Of a DNA stretch of 64,000 bases, positions 8,524 through 17,180 are shown one piece after another. Positions within the stretch are counted from its first letter, which is position 1, and the number at the start of each line of letters is the position of its first letter. The notes below the pieces were generated by a model that saw nothing but the letters and a program-made list of their open reading frames with translations, ran no database searches and had not been told where the DNA came from. The stretch spans positions 1 to 64,000 of the forward strand of contig CABJAM010000008.1 of NCBI GenBank assembly GCA_902363555.1. The letters are read 5' to 3'. The stretch comes from Lachnospiraceae bacterium (GTDB taxonomy: Bacteria > Bacillota > Clostridia > Lachnospirales > Lachnospiraceae). Position numbers and translations under genes: made by a program.

Positions 8524-9183
8524 CTATATAATTTGTGGCAGTTTATCCGGAAGTCCATATAAATACATATCTAATGCATCCATACTTTTCTCAAGTACTT
8601 CCATAGTTATTGGAACAGGCTCGGCATATATCTCCGGATAATCGATCTCACAATATTCACGTCTCACCGTAAAAGCCAGATATTCCTGCTCAAGCGAAAA
8701 CCCTGCACAAACTCCCGGTTTATTTCCACGGGCATCCAATCGGACCCAACGCATAATCTCCTCCACAAAGACAGCGTTTAAAGCATGGACACAGTATCCC
8801 GTATCTGGCGTATCCCCCAGAGTAAGACGCTGATAGCAAATCCCGGCTGGAATTTCATTGGCACGCAGAAGCGCCGCCAACAGGTTCGCCTTGGCAAAGC
8901 ATATCCCAACACCTTCCCTTAATACATCGGAAGCAGTCACCGTAACACGCTTATCCTGAGCATCCCAGGAATGTTTTATTTCATCCCGGACAAATGTATA
9001 GGTTTGCTCAATTAAATTGATCCGATCCAAACAATTCAACTTTAATTGCTCTGACTTTTGGGAAACAATATCTGTTTCAAAATCAATATATTTGCCTGGT
9101 TGCAAATAATCCTTCATACTTTCCGATACTGTATACACAATCCGTGTCCTCCTACGTCTTTGAGTTCCCCGCATGGTCATCAT
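8524..9183 (-). CDS. transglutaminase-like cysteine protease-fold protein
   Basis: The 219-residue protein has the transglutaminase-core triad in the correct order: Cys95 in GVGICFAKANLLAALLR, His133 in GYCVHALNAVFV and Asp150 in RWVRLDARGN. Bacterial single-domain members act as peptidases or amidases, sometimes on cell-wall or secreted peptides. No signal peptide is seen, so it is probably cytoplasmic. The start is uncertain: two ATGs lie together at 9183 and 9180 with only a weak upstream site. Neighbouring genes are unrelated. Confidence 0.82.
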   Translation of the reverse strand: MMTMRGTQRRRRTRIVYTVSESMKDYLQPGKYIDFETDIVSQKSEQLKLNCLDRINLIEQTYTFVRDEIKHSWDAQDKRVTVTASDVLREGVGICFAKANLLAALLRANEIPAGICYQRLTLGDTPDTGYCVHALNAVFVEEIMRWVRLDARGNKPGVCAGFSLEQEYLAFTVRREYCEIDYPEIYAEPVPITMEVLEKSMDALDMYLYGLPDKLPQII

Positions 9184-9267
9184 TTTTCAAGTCAAACACC
9201 TTACAGCAAACTGCTGGATATTTCCCCCTCACAGCAGCCGCCAAAATCAAGCAACCCTGACTTTAGC

Positions 9268-9888
9268 TCATTGCCCGCGTAAATAAATTCTGGAAAACTC
9301 TTTCACATGAATCTCCAGCTCCCTCATCGCCTCGGTTTCCTGCTCCGGCTCCTGATCATATTTATTCAAAAGAAAAAACATCGGCGCATAAAAATTCATT
9401 GCCATAGACCCGGGGGCTGCCTGGATAAAAATTCCTTTCTGTATCATTTCATCAAACAGGATCGTCTGATAACGGATACTGGCTTCCATGAAAATTTCCC
9501 GATAAACACCGTAGATTTCCCGGTCACGATACTGTTCGATTACAAGCATCCGCCGAAATCTTGCGGCAAATTCATCTTTTAAGTAATAAAGAAATGTTTT
9601 CCGGCTCACCTCCAAAAGCACATCCATGGACAGGCGGCCATAGTAAACCGCAGCCTCCTCCACGTTTTTTTCGTCTGGAAGACCGATTCCTTTGGACATT
9701 TGCTCCATACGCAGAGACATTTCCCGGACAATCGTATTAAAAATTTCTTTTTTGCTTTTAAAATGCTTATATAGAGAACTGTCTTTAATCCCCACCGCAT
9801 CTGCAATATTTTTAACGCTGGTGCCAGCGTATCCTTTTGTGGAAAATAAGGTCAATGCCTCGTCCACGATCCGTTCTTTTGTCGTCAT
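9268..9888 (-). CDS. TetR-family regulator (partner of radical SAM gene)
   Basis: A 206-residue TetR repressor. The N-terminal helix-turn-helix is clear: KERIVDEALTLFSTKGYAGT, then VKNIADAVGIKDSSLYKHF. The C-terminal ligand domain is unassigned. The ATG at 9888 is chosen because GGAGG sits 8 bp upstream; an earlier in-frame ATG overlaps that site. The gene follows the radical SAM gene by about 45 bp on the same strand and is probably its last operon member. The promoter of that operon carries a 10-bp inverted repeat overlapping the core promoter, the likely operator for this protein (autoregulation inferred). Confidence 0.85.
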   Translation of the reverse strand: MTTKERIVDEALTLFSTKGYAGTSVKNIADAVGIKDSSLYKHFKSKKEIFNTIVREMSLRMEQMSKGIGLPDEKNVEEAAVYYGRLSMDVLLEVSRKTFLYYLKDEFAARFRRMLVIEQYRDREIYGVYREIFMEASIRYQTILFDEMIQKGIFIQAAPGSMAMNFYAPMFFLLNKYDQEPEQETEAMRELEIHVKEFSRIYLRGQ

Positions 9889-9932
9889 GTTTACGACCTC
9901 CATTACTTTTGCAGACAGAATCCAATGCGTGT

Positions 9933-11033
9933 TTAAAAATCACTTTCCGTCAATAAACATGCTCTGACCTGCTGCTCCTGCTCAAACAGCACACAGGCCC
10001 CGGTATGCTCCCCGGCCAGCAGTCCTTCCGTATTCAATCTGCGAAACAGCGGCGACTGTAAAGCGTCTTTTAACGTTGTATGTAAAAGGCTGGTATCCGA
10101 GTATGGGGAAAACGGACACGGTTCTGCCCCACCCCGGGCATTGATATGGAAAAATCCCCTGCCTGCGGCCAGACATCCTCCAGAAGCTTTTTCATCGCCG
10201 GGAAAGGATATAAATACCAACTCAGATAAATTTAATCTCAGCCACGTGAGTCTATCCGCCAAATAGCTGCAGTCCTCCTCATCCGGTGCCAATTCCTTAG
10301 TTTTTCCATCCACCGGCACATATTCTACATAGATGATCGCCCGGCAGCCCCGATTTGCCAGATCCCGCGTAAAGCTCTGAGAGGTCACTTCCAAATGATT
10401 CTCAGAGGTCACAGTCACTGAAGCGCCAAAGAGGATACCGTTTTCATAAAGCCTTGTCATTGTATGGCAAAGGCTGGCATAAACGCCCTGGCCCCGCCGA
10501 CCATCCGTCGCCGTCAAATCCCCTTCAATGCTTAAAATAGGAACAAGATTCCGATTTATATTAAAAAGCTGTTCATAGCTTTCATCCAGCATTGTGCCAT
10601 TGGTAAATACAGGAAAGAGTATATTTTTAAATCCTCCGGCAGCCTCCAGCACATCCCGGCGCAAAAACGGCTCACCACCAGCCAGAAGGATAAAGCTGAT
10701 GCCCAGACCGGACGCCTGTTTAAAAATACCCGTCCATTGGTCTGCCGTCAGTAATTCCTCGCTGCACTTGTCATTGCAGGAAGCATTTGCCCGGGCGTAG
10801 CAGCCTTTGCAGTGAAGATTACACCGATTTGTTATACTGGCAATGAGAAATGGCGGAATATGCTCCCCTGCGGCCTCCGCCTTGGCGCGCAGGCTGGCCG
10901 CCCTTTTACTTGCCGCTGAATATTCCAGCATAAAAAGGCTCTCCCTGGGATTTTTTACCGAAGCTTTTAATATCCCCCGGACGATACGCTCGACTCCGTG
11001 ATTTAAATACTCTGTTAAATTAAAGGGCTGCAT
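9933..11033 (-). CDS. radical SAM protein with SPASM-like C-terminus
   Basis: A CX3CX2C iron-sulfur motif (CNLHCKGC, residues 71-78 from the chosen start) marks a radical S-adenosylmethionine enzyme. It is followed by the glycine-rich SAM motif LLAGGEPFLRRD. The C-terminal part has CLAAGRGFFHINARGGAEPC, which resembles the start of a SPASM-type auxiliary cluster domain. The ATG at 11033 has a perfect AGGAGG 6 bp upstream, so the longer frame is rejected. Such proteins often modify peptides or activate partner enzymes, but no precursor peptide is seen nearby. It heads a two-gene operon with TetR. Confidence 0.85.
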   Translation of the reverse strand: MQPFNLTEYLNHGVERIVRGILKASVKNPRESLFMLEYSAASKRAASLRAKAEAAGEHIPPFLIASITNRCNLHCKGCYARANASCNDKCSEELLTADQWTGIFKQASGLGISFILLAGGEPFLRRDVLEAAGGFKNILFPVFTNGTMLDESYEQLFNINRNLVPILSIEGDLTATDGRRGQGVYASLCHTMTRLYENGILFGASVTVTSENHLEVTSQSFTRDLANRGCRAIIYVEYVPVDGKTKELAPDEEDCSYLADRLTWLRLNLSELVFISFPGDEKASGGCLAAGRGFFHINARGGAEPCPFSPYSDTSLLHTTLKDALQSPLFRRLNTEGLLAGEHTGACVLFEQEQQVRACLLTESDF

Positions 11034-11175
11034 AATTCTCCTCCTGTTCGTTTCAAAGGCTGCGCCGCATGATTCACATAAACCGAAACCCATATGTATA
11101 CTTACAGGTTACAGACTCAGTTGGCGTTTAAGTTGTATAAGTGCTAATACTCCCTCGCGGGCAAAATTGGTTAGT

Positions 11176-11210
11176 AATCACTAGCTTTATTTTCAGTATA
11201 GCTAGTGATT
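11176..11210. promoter_or_regulatory. probable TetR operator
   Basis: A perfect inverted repeat, AATCACTAGC (11176-11185) and GCTAGTGATT (11201-11210), with the arms offset by 25 bp. One arm fills the promoter spacer and the other covers the start-site region, so binding would block transcription. An extra GCTAGC follows at 11211-11216. Assignment to the TetR at 9268 is inferred from position. Confidence 0.65.
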
Positions 11211-11223
11211 GCTAGCTTGTCAA
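11195..11223 (-). promoter_or_regulatory. sigma-A promoter of the radical SAM-tetR operon
   Basis: Consensus TTGACA (11223-11218), an exact 17-bp spacer and TATACT (11200-11195) on the minus strand. This is one of the best promoter matches in the window. Confidence 0.8.
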
Positions 11224-11316
11224 TATTAATTTGACACTTATACAAGTAAATTTTCAAAAACGAACATGGAGACATGGGGATATTCTGTAAGTTTCAAATA
11301 CTTCTAATCACCATTA

Positions 11317-11781
11317 CTATAATTTCTCATAGTACACTAAAGACATATTCTCATTAATTTCCTTAACATTACCATTTTTCAAGTATCCCATTTTTTCATA
11401 TAAATAGCATAATTTTTCTTCCTGCAAAATAGTATCTAATTGCCAGCTATGCTCACCGTGGATGTGCTCAACTTCCCGTATTGCTTCCTGAGCATACCCT
11501 TTCCCTTGATATTTAGGCAATATAAACAGACGTGAAAGATATTTACTACTTTTATTCTCGCTATCTATAATAAAGATTGCACCAATAGGCTCGCCTTCCA
11601 TAATTATCAAGTAATTTATTGCACCTTTACGTGATAACCGCATTCTAACTTTTTCAAGAGTTTCACATGCCGGACTTGAATCATAATCTTTATATTTATC
11701 TAACAATTTCTCAAATGATATTTTCTGCATATTCCAAATATGTATTGCATCTGCCGATGATATCCGTTGTAAAGTAATCAT
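11317..11781 (-). CDS. GNAT-family N-acetyltransferase
   Basis: A 154-residue GNAT. The acetyl-CoA binding motif is visible as LFILPKYQGKGYAQEAIREV (about residues 86-105), followed by KLCYLYEKMGYLKNG, the usual last helix-strand pair. The start at 11781 is preferred over the ATG two codons earlier because GAGGA lies 6 bp upstream of it. The acceptor is unknown. The local sequence is more AT-rich than the flanking genes. Confidence 0.8.
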   Translation of the reverse strand: MITLQRISSADAIHIWNMQKISFEKLLDKYKDYDSSPACETLEKVRMRLSRKGAINYLIIMEGEPIGAIFIIDSENKSSKYLSRLFILPKYQGKGYAQEAIREVEHIHGEHSWQLDTILQEEKLCYLYEKMGYLKNGNVKEINENMSLVYYEKL

Positions 11782-11873
11782 AACCATTCCTCTTGCTTCT
11801 CTATTACATATATCTTTCTTCCTAAATTATTTCTTGACTTAGATAGTGGGCTTTTCTATGCCAATAAATATGT

Positions 11874-12623
11874 TTACTTTTTAAGTATCCTCTTTAAAGA
11901 ATCTACATTCAGCAAATTCACTGTCTCAAATTCCCCTTTATAAAATACTGCCCAATTGTTAAATGCGCATGGCAATTCTTTTGCTTTTTGCAGCGTGTCC
12001 ACCTGAATCAGCGAAACCGGAACATCATTCGTCTCGCAATACTGTTTGACCATATCGATATTTTGATAAATATAAGGACACTGCAAATCATAATAAATCG
12101 TCAACTCTTTATTATCAATAGCCTGCTTTTTTACATTTTGAGCAAATTCAGGCAGTGTTTTATCAAAGGAAAGTGCCAGCAGTTCATATCCATTATCGGT
12201 CGTATCCACCACCTCAAAGCCAAACTTTTTAGCAAACGTTTGATCCGAAAGCCATGCTTTCTGCTTTTTGGCTCCAAGTATACAAATGCCGGATTTACCC
12301 TTTTCCCTGGCATCCGCGATGCAGTATTCCATCAACGACGCCCCATATCCCTTTCCTTTAAAACTGCCTAATACCCATAAACAATACACATAAAAATAGT
12401 TATCACCTACGATGGGAACCCAGGCGGTTTCAAGCGGCGCATATTCAATAAAAACCGTAGCCTTATCGTTTAATTTTCGAAAAACATGCCCCTCACAAAG
12501 CCTCTGCGAAAGCCACTGACGCTTTGCTTCTACACCTGGATGGGGCTTTTTACTGCGGATAATGCAGCATAAATGTTCAGTTTCAATATTTTCTGTTGTT
12601 AAGTTTATAAACTCAGTATTCAT
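11874..12623 (-). CDS. YoaP-like acetyltransferase (GNAT plus thioredoxin-like domain)
   Basis: About 249 residues. The first 150 form a GNAT domain with the CoA loop GSFKGKGYGASLMEYCIADA. The C-terminal 80 residues (from about 165) contain IYYDLQCPYIYQNIDMVKQY and a small alpha-beta arrangement like the C-terminal domain of Bacillus YoaP, whose biochemical role is not known to me. The cysteine in DLQCPY suggests a thioredoxin-like fold that has lost one cysteine. The ATG at 12623 has GAGG 5 bp upstream. The neighbouring isomerase gene is 28 bp further downstream in sequence and may be unrelated. Confidence 0.75.
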   Translation of the reverse strand: MNTEFINLTTENIETEHLCCIIRSKKPHPGVEAKRQWLSQRLCEGHVFRKLNDKATVFIEYAPLETAWVPIVGDNYFYVYCLWVLGSFKGKGYGASLMEYCIADAREKGKSGICILGAKKQKAWLSDQTFAKKFGFEVVDTTDNGYELLALSFDKTLPEFAQNVKKQAIDNKELTIYYDLQCPYIYQNIDMVKQYCETNDVPVSLIQVDTLQKAKELPCAFNNWAVFYKGEFETVNLLNVDSLKRILKK

Positions 12624-12650
12624 AGTCACCTCATATAAAATAAATTTGCT

Positions 12651-13418
12651 TTATAATCCATTTCTTAATCCATCCAGCCTTTGACCACACTCAAACGCTT
12701 TTTTCAAAAATCCCTCTGCGGACAACGCCAAATAATCCCAGTTCATAGCCTCGATTGCCGTAGCTCCGGTATATCCTGCACTTGCAACATTCCTCATGGC
12801 CATCGGCCAATCAACCGTACCATCGAAGGGCAGACGGTGCATAGCCTCACCATAATTATCATGTAAATGCATTGCCATCATCCGGGAACCATACATGGAT
12901 AGTAAATCCATTTCCGGATAATAACGGTAATGATGACCACAATCATAGCAAAAGCCAATCCGTGGAGAATCTACTCGCGCCAATATGAAGGACAAGTTAT
13001 TAAAATTTTTTAAATTCTCCAGCGCAACATTGACATCCAGGCGCTCAGCTTTTTCCGCAATTCTCCGGATACGCTCTAACCCTAAAAGATTCGGCGAATA
13101 AGTATCCTCTGGCAAATGCACAACCATCGTCGGAATATTCCACTGGGCACAATCGTCTACACATTGCAAATAACAGGAAGTTAAGGCCTCCCCGTCCTGA
13201 TTGTCCAGCCAGAGGTCATTTTGATTCTGAATAGGCGTATGTATATTTTCTATAAATAGACCTGCGTTCCGAACAAATTCCGGACCTCTTCGATAATCTC
13301 CGCGACCAAAACCCTCGCTCCACCATAGCATAACACCATTGAAACCTGCCGCCTTAATAAGGTGGTAACGCTGCTCAATTGGCAGATCATAGCCAAACCA
13401 GTCATATATCGTAAGCAT
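12651..13418 (-). CDS. sugar phosphate isomerase/epimerase-like TIM-barrel protein
   Basis: A 255-residue xylose isomerase-like TIM barrel. Barrel strands carry the metal-ligand type residues seen in this family: Glu in VALENLKNF, Asp/His in GFCYDCGHHYRY, His in MMAMHLHDNYGE and a terminal Glu in GATAIEAMNWD. These enzymes bind one divalent metal and interconvert keto- and aldo-sugars or epimerise them. No sugar operon surrounds it, so the substrate is unknown. GGGGGA precedes the ATG. Confidence 0.82.
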   Translation of the reverse strand: MLTIYDWFGYDLPIEQRYHLIKAAGFNGVMLWWSEGFGRGDYRRGPEFVRNAGLFIENIHTPIQNQNDLWLDNQDGEALTSCYLQCVDDCAQWNIPTMVVHLPEDTYSPNLLGLERIRRIAEKAERLDVNVALENLKNFNNLSFILARVDSPRIGFCYDCGHHYRYYPEMDLLSMYGSRMMAMHLHDNYGEAMHRLPFDGTVDWPMAMRNVASAGYTGATAIEAMNWDYLALSAEGFLKKAFECGQRLDGLRNGL

Positions 13419-13495
13419 TATTTAATTCCCCCAACTTAAACCTTCACATTTACAAAACAAAAAATTAAATTTCAATACGAACCTCTTGATTGTTC

Positions 13496-13538
13496 GACCT
13501 GCGCAGTAAAAGCGCAGGCCGTTTTGAACGGTTACGCT
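13496..13538. repeat. fragment of dispersed palindromic repeat family B
   Basis: Contains the hairpin CCTGCGCAGTAAAAGCGCAGG followed by a GAACGGTTAC-like end, matching the right half of the longer copies at 28.2 and 54.4 kb (TCTGCGCAGTAAATGCGCAGA, then GAACTGTTA). Because it lies just after the Cys-rich protein gene it may act as its terminator or processing site. Confidence 0.55.
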
Positions 13539-13540
13539 TA

Positions 13541-13801
13541 CTATTGCTCATCTCTCCACTTCCGGCACCATTCCAGCCGCGGCGCCGGGTCATACCCCAT
13601 ATCCGCCCCCATAGTCGATTCCAATTCACACGGAAAATCTTCGCATTCGCCACAGTGATTCAGCCCCCTGGATTCGCAACAGACCTTAACCTCACAATCG
13701 CCACCCCAGAATGTTTTTTTCATGGTCAGGCAGCCAGTACAGTGTACCTTCTCCTTATTTTCACAGGAATTACAACAGATCCCACACCTTGATTCATACA
13801 T
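13541..13801 (-). CDS. DUF3795-like cysteine-rich protein
   Basis: Only 86 residues, with 13 cysteines arranged as pairs (CGICCNSCENK, CTGCLTMKK, CEVKVCCESRG, CGECEDFPC). This matches the small DUF3795 family of anaerobes and probably binds metal or iron-sulfur clusters. Function is unknown. An AAGGAGG site lies 9 bp before the ATG. It is followed by a hairpin of repeat family B. Confidence 0.8.
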   Translation of the reverse strand: MYESRCGICCNSCENKEKVHCTGCLTMKKTFWGGDCEVKVCCESRGLNHCGECEDFPCELESTMGADMGYDPAPRLEWCRKWRDEQ

Positions 13802-13909
13802 AGCTTTGTCCTCCTTGTTCTTTTATAAGCATATCATTTGTAATTATCATCCATAAGACGTAGCAGGTCATTTGATTCATATGACTATAAAATGTTCCCC
13901 ATTGCCCGC

Positions 13910-14743
13910 TCATTCCATCTCTCTGCGGTCATCTCCGGTAATCATCCTGATAATTTCGCCCCTCCGAGCCGTAAGCTCCACCCAGGCCGGCCGAAATCCG
14001 CAGCTAATCGCATTGCGGACCGATCTAATATTGGACCAGGCGGCGCAGTAAAACGGAACCTTTCCCCGCTCCATTATTTCCATGGCCAATCGTGTTGTCA
14101 ATGCCGCCGCGACGCCCTTTTTCCGGTACGCCGGCAGCACATCGATACCAACCTGCCACATCGTATCACAATCAGCAGAGCAGCCCGCCAGACCGATGAG
14201 TTTTCCGCCGTCATACGCACCTATGCCCAGAACATCCAGCTCTTTGCGCATTTCACACAGAGCGTTGCTCCACTCCGGAACATACAAATCCGAAAAATCC
14301 CCGCCAGTCAGCACCCTTGTCTCGTAGCCGCAGTGCTTTGCCTGAAACACCCGCATATCCGGAAGGAAATATTCGGCCATAAAACAGGCGCGAACCTCCT
14401 TTTCTTCAAATTCCTTCACCTTTCCCAATGCCTCATTGAGCATATAGAGGTTGGGCGTAGACAGACAATGTTCCATCGAGTAACGATGTATGTACGCATC
14501 CACCGAAGAAACCATACGTTCATCCACGGAAGCCACAATATTATTTCCATAAGAAACCAACTGACACTCAAAGGGAAGCGTCAGATATTTCCTGGCCTCA
14601 GGGTGCTTTTCTGAAATAACAACAACATGCTCATTCTTCAAAAAATCCCCGGGATGACAATTCAGATCGACCGCCGACTGTTCCATGGCAATCCGATAAA
14701 TTTCATCATTCGTCAAATTCCTCACCTGCTTAATATGTATCAT
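13910..14743 (-). CDS. GNAT-family acetyltransferase, two-part
   Basis: A 277-residue protein. The catalytic GNAT fold is in the C-terminal half: IGAYDGGKLIGLAGCSAD, then VDVLPAYRKKGVAAALTTRL-like CoA-binding residues and SNIRSVRNAISCGFRPAW, the final helix-strand signature. The N-terminal 130 residues (from MIHIKQVRNLTNDEIYRIA) resemble a degenerate second GNAT or substrate domain. An AAGG site precedes the ATG. Monocistronic. Substrate unknown. Confidence 0.8.
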   Translation of the reverse strand: MIHIKQVRNLTNDEIYRIAMEQSAVDLNCHPGDFLKNEHVVVISEKHPEARKYLTLPFECQLVSYGNNIVASVDERMVSSVDAYIHRYSMEHCLSTPNLYMLNEALGKVKEFEEKEVRACFMAEYFLPDMRVFQAKHCGYETRVLTGGDFSDLYVPEWSNALCEMRKELDVLGIGAYDGGKLIGLAGCSADCDTMWQVGIDVLPAYRKKGVAAALTTRLAMEIMERGKVPFYCAAWSNIRSVRNAISCGFRPAWVELTARRGEIIRMITGDDRREME

Positions 14744-14867
14744 TTATTCGCCTTACCTATCCATGTAACTCTTAGTATATCACACATGGAACATGTATAC
14801 CATGCATAATGCGCCAATATCATAACCGTTCAGAGGAACCGAATTGTTACGCAATCTTTACTAAGGC

Positions 14868-14897
14868 CCCGGCCACTCAAGCAAATGAGTGGCCGGG
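14868..14897 (-). terminator. strong GC-rich hairpin after the oxidoreductase operon
   Basis: CCCGGCCACTCA (14868-14879) pairs perfectly with 14886-14897. There is no clear U-run after it, so it may be a terminator or an RNA-stabilising 3' hairpin. Confidence 0.55.
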
Positions 14898-14924
14898 ACC
14901 CAAACAAATTTCCGTACGATCTAT

Positions 14925-17180
14925 TTATAAAATCCCACTCTGCTCCCGTGCCTTGAGCCGTTCCCACCGCCGATCCACCTCAGCCTGAAATGCATCGACG
15001 ACCGCAGCATAGTCTTTACCAGCCAGGTGCTTTGTTCTGCCCATAGAGGTGAGCCATTCCAAAACATCGATCTTCTTGTTTTTCGCCTCCGGATTATAAT
15101 TGATCGTCGTAATACCATTTTCAATCTCATACAGAGGGAAATAGCAGCAATCCACCGCCTTGCCGATAACCCTGCGCTCGGTGTTTGGCGTATCGCCCCA
15201 GTTGAGCGGGCACGCCGACAATGCCCGGACATAGGCCATCCCGAAATCCCGGGCATAAGCGCCTGCTTTGGCCGCTTTTTTAATAAAGTCCGCCGGGTTG
15301 GACTCGGCAACCGTGGCCACGTAGGGCAGGCCTGTGGCCGCCATGATCATGGGCATATCCTTATTCATAAATGTCTTGCCGTACTGGCATTTACCTACAT
15401 GGGAGGTGGAGCTTTTGGCACCCATAGGCGTGGAGTAAGATTGCTGGTAACCGGTATTCATATAGCCGCCGTTATCATATTCAAATAATATCAAGTGGTC
15501 GCCCCGCAGCGCCGTTCCAAGGGCGGAGCCCATGCCAATATCCATACCGCCGTCGCCGCTGACCATAATAAAAGTAATCGGTTCGTCCGGATACTCCCCA
15601 CGGCGGCGGCGCTGATTATACATTTCCACCAGACCGGCCAATGTGGCCGCTCCATTTTGAAAAAGATTGTGGATATAGGGCACCTTAAAGGCTGTTTTCG
15701 GATAGCCGGTGGTCACCACCATACCGCAGCCGGTCTGAAATAAAAGCACAACATTGCCCTCAATACCGCGCAGGAGCAGATTCACGTTCACCGGAATACC
15801 ACAGCCGGGGCACGCGCCGTGGCCGGGAGCCAAGCGCTTGGGCATGGCCGTCGTCTCATTGATACGCCCTCCGGTGACATTTACGGTACCCTTCGCCTCA
15901 TCCCAGGCAGCCGTGGTCAGGCCCGGGGATGCCGCAGTCTCACTGACAGGCTCAAAATACTGCTGGATCTGAAGGTCCGGGTTACCCGGATAGACACCGA
16001 AATAATCAAAGGTCTTTGCATGAGTTCCAAGACATTCTTTTATCAGGTCGATAGCATCCTTAACGTAAAAATCCTTTCCTCCAAGTCCGTAGATACGGCT
16101 GTAAACCTTTGCGGTTATGCCATAAGTCTGAAGCATGGCCTTGATTTCCAGAGTCATATTTCCACCACCGGCGCCATAGCTGTCCTGACGGTCAAGCACA
16201 AGGATTTTTTTCGCACTCTGGCAGAGCTTTGACAATTCCTCCGCAGGAAAAGGCCTGAGCATATTCGCGGTAAAGACACCGGCATTTATCCCCTCAGCGC
16301 GGAGCTGGTCCACCGCCTCTCTGGCGGTATGGTAGGATGAACCGAGAACGAACAGCAATATGTCCGCATCCTGAGTGCCATAGCCCTCCACTGGTGAGTA
16401 TATCCGGCCGGACAGCGCGGCATACGCTTCAAATACCTCCGCAGCCCGCTCCCGGACAGCCTCCATGGCCAGATGGAGCTGATATTTATTATTCAAAACA
16501 TCCGGCTCGTTCATATAGGAGCCTATGGTCACCGGATGCTCCAGATCCAGAGCGCTGTACTGGGCGTGGTATTCTCCCACAAAACCGCGCACCGTGGCGT
16601 CATCCGCAAAAACACTGCACCGCTGCTTTTGATGGCTTGTAAAAAAACCGTCAAATGCAATGATCACCGGAAGCTGGACCATTTCCGCAAGCTTGAGCCC
16701 GCACACATTCATATCGTAAACCGCCTGGGGGGAATTGGCAAATAAAATGACCCAGCCGGTATTCAGCGTATACATAATATCACTGTGATCCCCTTTGATG
16801 CACAGCGGCCCTGAAACCGTCCGGCAGGCCACATTCATAACCATAGGAAAACGGGTTCCCGACTGGACGGGAAGCTGTTCCAAGGCATATAAAAGGCCGT
16901 TGGCGCTGGTGGCATTAAATACCCGTCCGCCGCCGGTACTGGCCCCGTAGCATATGCCCGCAGCGCTGTGCTCGCCCTCGGCGGCGATCAGGGAAATGTC
17001 ATGGAGACCCTCGGATTTCATCAGGTCCAGATTTTCCGCGATCTGCGTGGACGGCGTAATGGGATAATATCCCATCACATGATAGTTGATCTGCTTTGCG
17101 GCGTAGGCGGCCAGCTCATTTCCGCTGTCATATAAAATCTTCTGGGCAGCCGGCTCCATCATTTTATTCTCGCTCATCAT
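14925..17180 (-). CDS. 2-oxoacid:ferredoxin oxidoreductase, fused alpha-beta subunit
   Basis: A 751-residue chain. Residues 1-400 are the alpha part of pyruvate synthase-type enzymes (YPITPSTQIAENLD, TSANGLLYALEQLPV, then a transketolase-like domain). Residues 470-751 are the beta, thiamine diphosphate-binding part: HGACPGCGIPVNV contributes cluster cysteines and GDGGMDIGMGSALG plus NGGYMNTGYQ forms the TPP-Mg site. The enzyme would cleave a 2-oxoacid with CoA and pass electrons through the gamma-delta partner to ferredoxin. The start overlaps the gamma-delta stop (ATGA), with GGAGGG 6-7 bp upstream. Pyruvate is the default substrate guess; oxalate or other 2-oxoacids are possible. Confidence 0.88.
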   Translation of the reverse strand: MMSENKMMEPAAQKILYDSGNELAAYAAKQINYHVMGYYPITPSTQIAENLDLMKSEGLHDISLIAAEGEHSAAGICYGASTGGGRVFNATSANGLLYALEQLPVQSGTRFPMVMNVACRTVSGPLCIKGDHSDIMYTLNTGWVILFANSPQAVYDMNVCGLKLAEMVQLPVIIAFDGFFTSHQKQRCSVFADDATVRGFVGEYHAQYSALDLEHPVTIGSYMNEPDVLNNKYQLHLAMEAVRERAAEVFEAYAALSGRIYSPVEGYGTQDADILLFVLGSSYHTAREAVDQLRAEGINAGVFTANMLRPFPAEELSKLCQSAKKILVLDRQDSYGAGGGNMTLEIKAMLQTYGITAKVYSRIYGLGGKDFYVKDAIDLIKECLGTHAKTFDYFGVYPGNPDLQIQQYFEPVSETAASPGLTTAAWDEAKGTVNVTGGRINETTAMPKRLAPGHGACPGCGIPVNVNLLLRGIEGNVVLLFQTGCGMVVTTGYPKTAFKVPYIHNLFQNGAATLAGLVEMYNQRRRRGEYPDEPITFIMVSGDGGMDIGMGSALGTALRGDHLILFEYDNGGYMNTGYQQSYSTPMGAKSSTSHVGKCQYGKTFMNKDMPMIMAATGLPYVATVAESNPADFIKKAAKAGAYARDFGMAYVRALSACPLNWGDTPNTERRVIGKAVDCCYFPLYEIENGITTINYNPEAKNKKIDVLEWLTSMGRTKHLAGKDYAAVVDAFQAEVDRRWERLKAREQSGIL

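Noticed and set aside
13892..14614. A 240-codon plus-strand frame
   Set aside because: It is the complement of the GNAT gene at 13910-14743, which has clear family motifs.
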